Positions 62,601 to 64,000 of a stretch of DNA of 64,000 nucleotides are shown piece by piece. A program made the translations under genes and the position numbers. The notes beneath the pieces are model-generated. The model did no database searches and was not told where the DNA came from. It saw nothing but the letters and a program-made list of their open reading frames with translations. The DNA is taken from contig NZ_MATO01000006.1 in assembly GCF_001700325.1 (NCBI RefSeq), positions 78,045 to 142,044 of the forward strand. Direction: 5' to 3'. Source of the stretch: Caryophanon latum (GTDB lineage Bacteria > Bacillota > Bacilli > Bacillales_A > Planococcaceae). The stretch's first letter is position 1; every line of letters starts with the position of its first letter.

Positions 62601-64000
62601 GTGGCAAAAGCGGAAGAAACGCCGAGCCAAGAAGCGGTCGACAATGCACAAGAGCTCGTGAACGCATTACCAGACGGAGAGAAGAAAGACGAGTTACAAG
62701 ACCGAATCGATGCGGTACAAGATGCGTTAGATGAAGCGGCACAAAAACTTCAAGAGGCAAAAGATGCGGTCGCGGCAGTAGAAGCAAATCCGACGCAAAA
62801 AGGTGTAGACGATGCGCGTGATTTAGTAGCGGCATTACCAGATAGCAAGGATAAAGACGCGTTAAATAATCGCCTTGATCTTGTACAAGCAATTCTTGAT
62901 AGTGACGATGCTGCGATTAAAGAAGCTGAGGCGAAAGTAGCTGTTGATGAGGCAATTGCCGCAACGGACGATGCAGTAAACGGCGACGCAACGGCGGATG
63001 AAGCGCAAGAACAACTTGATGAAGCAGCGATACTCGTTGATGCATTACCAGATTCACCGACGAAAACAGAGCTTCAAGAAGAGCTAGCACAATTACAAGA
63101 TGTAATCGATGCGGTGCAAGCAGTAGAAGATGCTGAAGCGTCGAAAACAGACGAAGCAAAAGATGCTGCACAGCAAGCGATTGATGCGCTACCAGATGGC
63201 GACGACAAAACGACGCTACAAAACCGTTTAGATGAACTTTCTGAACAACCAGATACGAATACAGAAGCATTAGCAGCTGCGATTGCAAAAGCAGAAAACG
63301 TACCATTTGCAAATGTTTCACAAGACGGAACGGATATCGATCCAAGTGAACAATGGACGACGCAAGCTGAAACAGATGCATTTACAGAAGCGATTGCGAA
63401 TGCACGCGACGTGTTAAACAATCCAAACGCAACGCAAGAGCAAATTGACGCCGCGGTGAAACAAGTAGAAGATGCGATTGCTGCATATGAAGCAGCGAAA
63501 GAAGCAGGTACGAAAACAGATGGCGGTACACCAACGGATCCAGAAGCAGTTGATCGTAACGTACTAGAGCTTGCGATTGCAACAGCAGAAGCAGTTGTGA
63601 AAGTGCCAGTATCTGAAACAGGTGCAGAGTACGGTTCAACCGAGTATTGGACACCAGCAGCAGCACTTGCCACATTTGAGCAAGCGATTGCCGATGCGAA
63701 AACAGTATTTGCAAAAGCGGACGCAACACAAGCACAAATTAATGAAGCGGCAAGCACGTTAAATGCAGCGGTGGCGACGTATAACGGAGCGAAGAAACCA
63801 GGTACGCATACAGCGCCAGAAAACGTGAACACGGATGCGTTATTAGCGGCCGTACAAGATGCGGAAGATGTATTCGTAGCGGTATCACCAGACGGCACAG
63901 ACATTGATCCAAGCGAACAATGGACAACACCGGAAGAAAAAGCGACGTTAGAAGACGCAATTGCGGATGCGCGTGATGTACTAGGTAACGCAGACGCAAC
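59670..64000 (+). CDS. Large SLH-anchored surface protein with Ala-rich helical and FIVAR-type repeats (partial)
   Basis: Starts at ATG 59670 (GGGGGTAG upstream) and is still open at the window end: at least 1443 residues. Order: basic signal peptide with cleavage near residue 31; three SLH domains (about 35-220; SGYLDGTFKP, then SRSD, TREN and NRGQ variants of the TRAE motif) for binding pyruvylated wall polymer; a beta-rich domain (about 235-325); a Pro/Gly linker (about 335-372); one FIVAR-like unit (372-457); about twelve acidic helical repeats with the core LVNALPDSxxKxxLxxRLDxVQxAL (about 464-1190); then at least three FIVAR-like units with WTTxxE. No Cys is seen. It probably acts as an adhesin or S-layer-associated spacer. 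Confidence 0.88.
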   Translation, partial: MMRNKRKNRSLFITTSVAMAITAVAPTNIAAQETTSKFSDVANTYTHAEAINALAERNVVSGYLDGTFKPLRKLSRSDVVKMLGKFLVEQGHVIPTNYDTVSRFSDIAASGDEELKRYAAVVYDAGVFIGNEGNLMPYSDMTRENIALVLSRLVSYVAGVDADEFVRSRNTTSDIADMNRAKPEARTAIKTIEYFGLTVVSDYRPKESTNRGQFASFIYRLLINVLENEAVLDELEAYKWSKVLDVNSIKINEEGNILTAANSKPSVTVTIAKDDGTSIGSGTVDNNGNVTINLGEPVEEGQNLLITIDDNGVTYTIPYVVKDKISIPGVPSEPTNPPIEPPGGGGTVPPPSGGGGGGYVPPPSGGGGGGSTIEYATPAAIAALKELINSVPLVAVSMDGSNIPMDQNWTTLEAKQALQDALLAAEQVANKRNPTAAEIKAAEEAVKAAIDAYEDAQQMGAKEAVNMVVYAEMARTRDAYEAALERVNELPASDLKTSLLERLEAVKDAVLAAEANKKAQDLVLLAELEFTEEALQEALNAVAALLDERMKEMLENRLELIQAILDKDNERIEQARAKVSVDKAAEATFNAAGQIGTLEEAEQLWDRANAAVEALPESTLKKMLQNKLAALTPVNTAIGLVETAENAKTPAAITAAKQAVNALLANVPEKSILQQRLAALDQLVNNEAKLQEAIEAVEAVEQNPTQQGLDDARELVNALRPSEDKTALNNRLDLVEAILAEDEEGIQNGQATVSVDRAVKATAEAAKGNMTAAEAKVEVDKARALVDALPASAVKAVLEDRLLDLTRDLAATTLVEAAEGVKTQAAVDAAKQALSTLPNSANKAELEARLQDVQNALNDAKLQAAKDAVDALEKNPTIEGVESARELVNALPNSRDKNDLNARIDAVEAALEAADKLEEATNAVTDLEQNPTQPKLDEVQELVNELPDSEEKEALQDRIDAVQDALDEAAVQAAEDAVAKAEETPSQEAVDNAQELVNALPDGEKKDELQDRIDAVQDALDEAAQKLQEAKDAVAAVEANPTQKGVDDARDLVAALPDSKDKDALNNRLDLVQAILDSDDAAIKEAEAKVAVDEAIAATDDAVNGDATADEAQEQLDEAAILVDALPDSPTKTELQEELAQLQDVIDAVQAVEDAEASKTDEAKDAAQQAIDALPDGDDKTTLQNRLDELSEQPDTNTEALAAAIAKAENVPFANVSQDGTDIDPSEQWTTQAETDAFTEAIANARDVLNNPNATQEQIDAAVKQVEDAIAAYEAAKEAGTKTDGGTPTDPEAVDRNVLELAIATAEAVVKVPVSETGAEYGSTEYWTPAAALATFEQAIADAKTVFAKADATQAQINEAASTLNAAVATYNGAKKPGTHTAPENVNTDALLAAVQDAEDVFVAVSPDGTDIDPSEQWTTPEEKATLEDAIADARDVLGNADA

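Noticed and set aside
60323..63999. Series of long minus-strand open frames opposite the SLH protein (Ser/Ala- and Leu-rich)
   Set aside because: They mirror the GCA/GAA/CAA-rich repeat codons of the real gene. The plus strand has a signal peptide, SLH domains and repeats; the minus frames have low-complexity composition and no RBS.

Overview
The window looks like chromosome of a low-to-moderate GC Gram-positive bacterium of the order Bacillales, most likely the Planococcaceae (Lysinibacillus, Caryophanon, Sporosarcina and relatives). The evidence is AGGAGG-type ribosome sites with frequent TTG/GTG starts, T-rich intrinsic terminators, and Bacillus-type genes: RNA polymerase epsilon with RNase J1, darB-ccpC-dapH-dapL, cheV, a Spo0E-like phosphatase, spermidine potABCD, and an S-layer-homology (SLH) surface protein. 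The murE-prfC neighbourhood resembles that of staphylococci. The genus is inference. No rRNA, tRNA, CRISPR array, phage or transposase gene was seen.

Layout. 1-8.7 kb: end of mgtE, dut, the yjcHGF cluster, a PgpA-like phosphatase, a secreted nuclease, a NEAT haem-binding wall protein with its own class B sortase, a nitroreductase, a YceI protein, an anchored amidase and a GntR regulator. 8.8-18.6 kb: aldehyde dehydrogenase, a PAS histidine kinase, an M42 peptidase with murE, and two paralogous soluble chemoreceptors in front of prfC. 19-31.6 kb: an RND exporter, a riboswitch-controlled TerC manganese exporter, a Ktr potassium channel subunit, a B12/radical-SAM protein, an MhqR-like repressor, a lipoprotein, Spo0E-like and YkwC-like genes, and cheV. 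31.8-39.4 kb: the polyphosphate pair ppx-ppk, then darB, ccpC, dapH and dapL. 39.4-50.8 kb: an MFS exporter, the polyamine operon with its XRE-cupin regulator, ktrC, psiE, rnjA-rpoY, a tiny cationic peptide gene, a HAD phosphatase and peptide deformylase. 51-59.3 kb: pdhABCD, a LysR regulator, a DUF4126 protein and cidAB. 59.7 kb to the end: a very large SLH-anchored, Ala-rich helical-repeat protein running off the window.

Themes. Cell-envelope functions recur: murE, amidase, sortase/NEAT, SLH protein and CidAB. Potassium, c-di-AMP and metal homeostasis are represented by ktrD, ktrC, the c-di-AMP receptor DarB, mgtE and TerC. Gene order from ykoY through ktrD, spo0E, ykwC, cheV, ykuL, ktrC and rnjA to pdh broadly follows one region of the Bacillus subtilis chromosome (from memory), with local insertions and losses.

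The main non-genic feature is a family of dispersed intergenic repeats. At least five loci share a 50-bp end module, one with perfect 14-bp inverted termini. Related GC-rich hairpin elements lie at four more loci, two of them bounded by GTTGCTC/GAGCAAC. Other points worth a second look are the 23-residue basic peptide gene with its own promoter and terminator, an 18-bp palindrome overlapping the first strand of the TerC riboswitch, and the DDPR motif in MurE.
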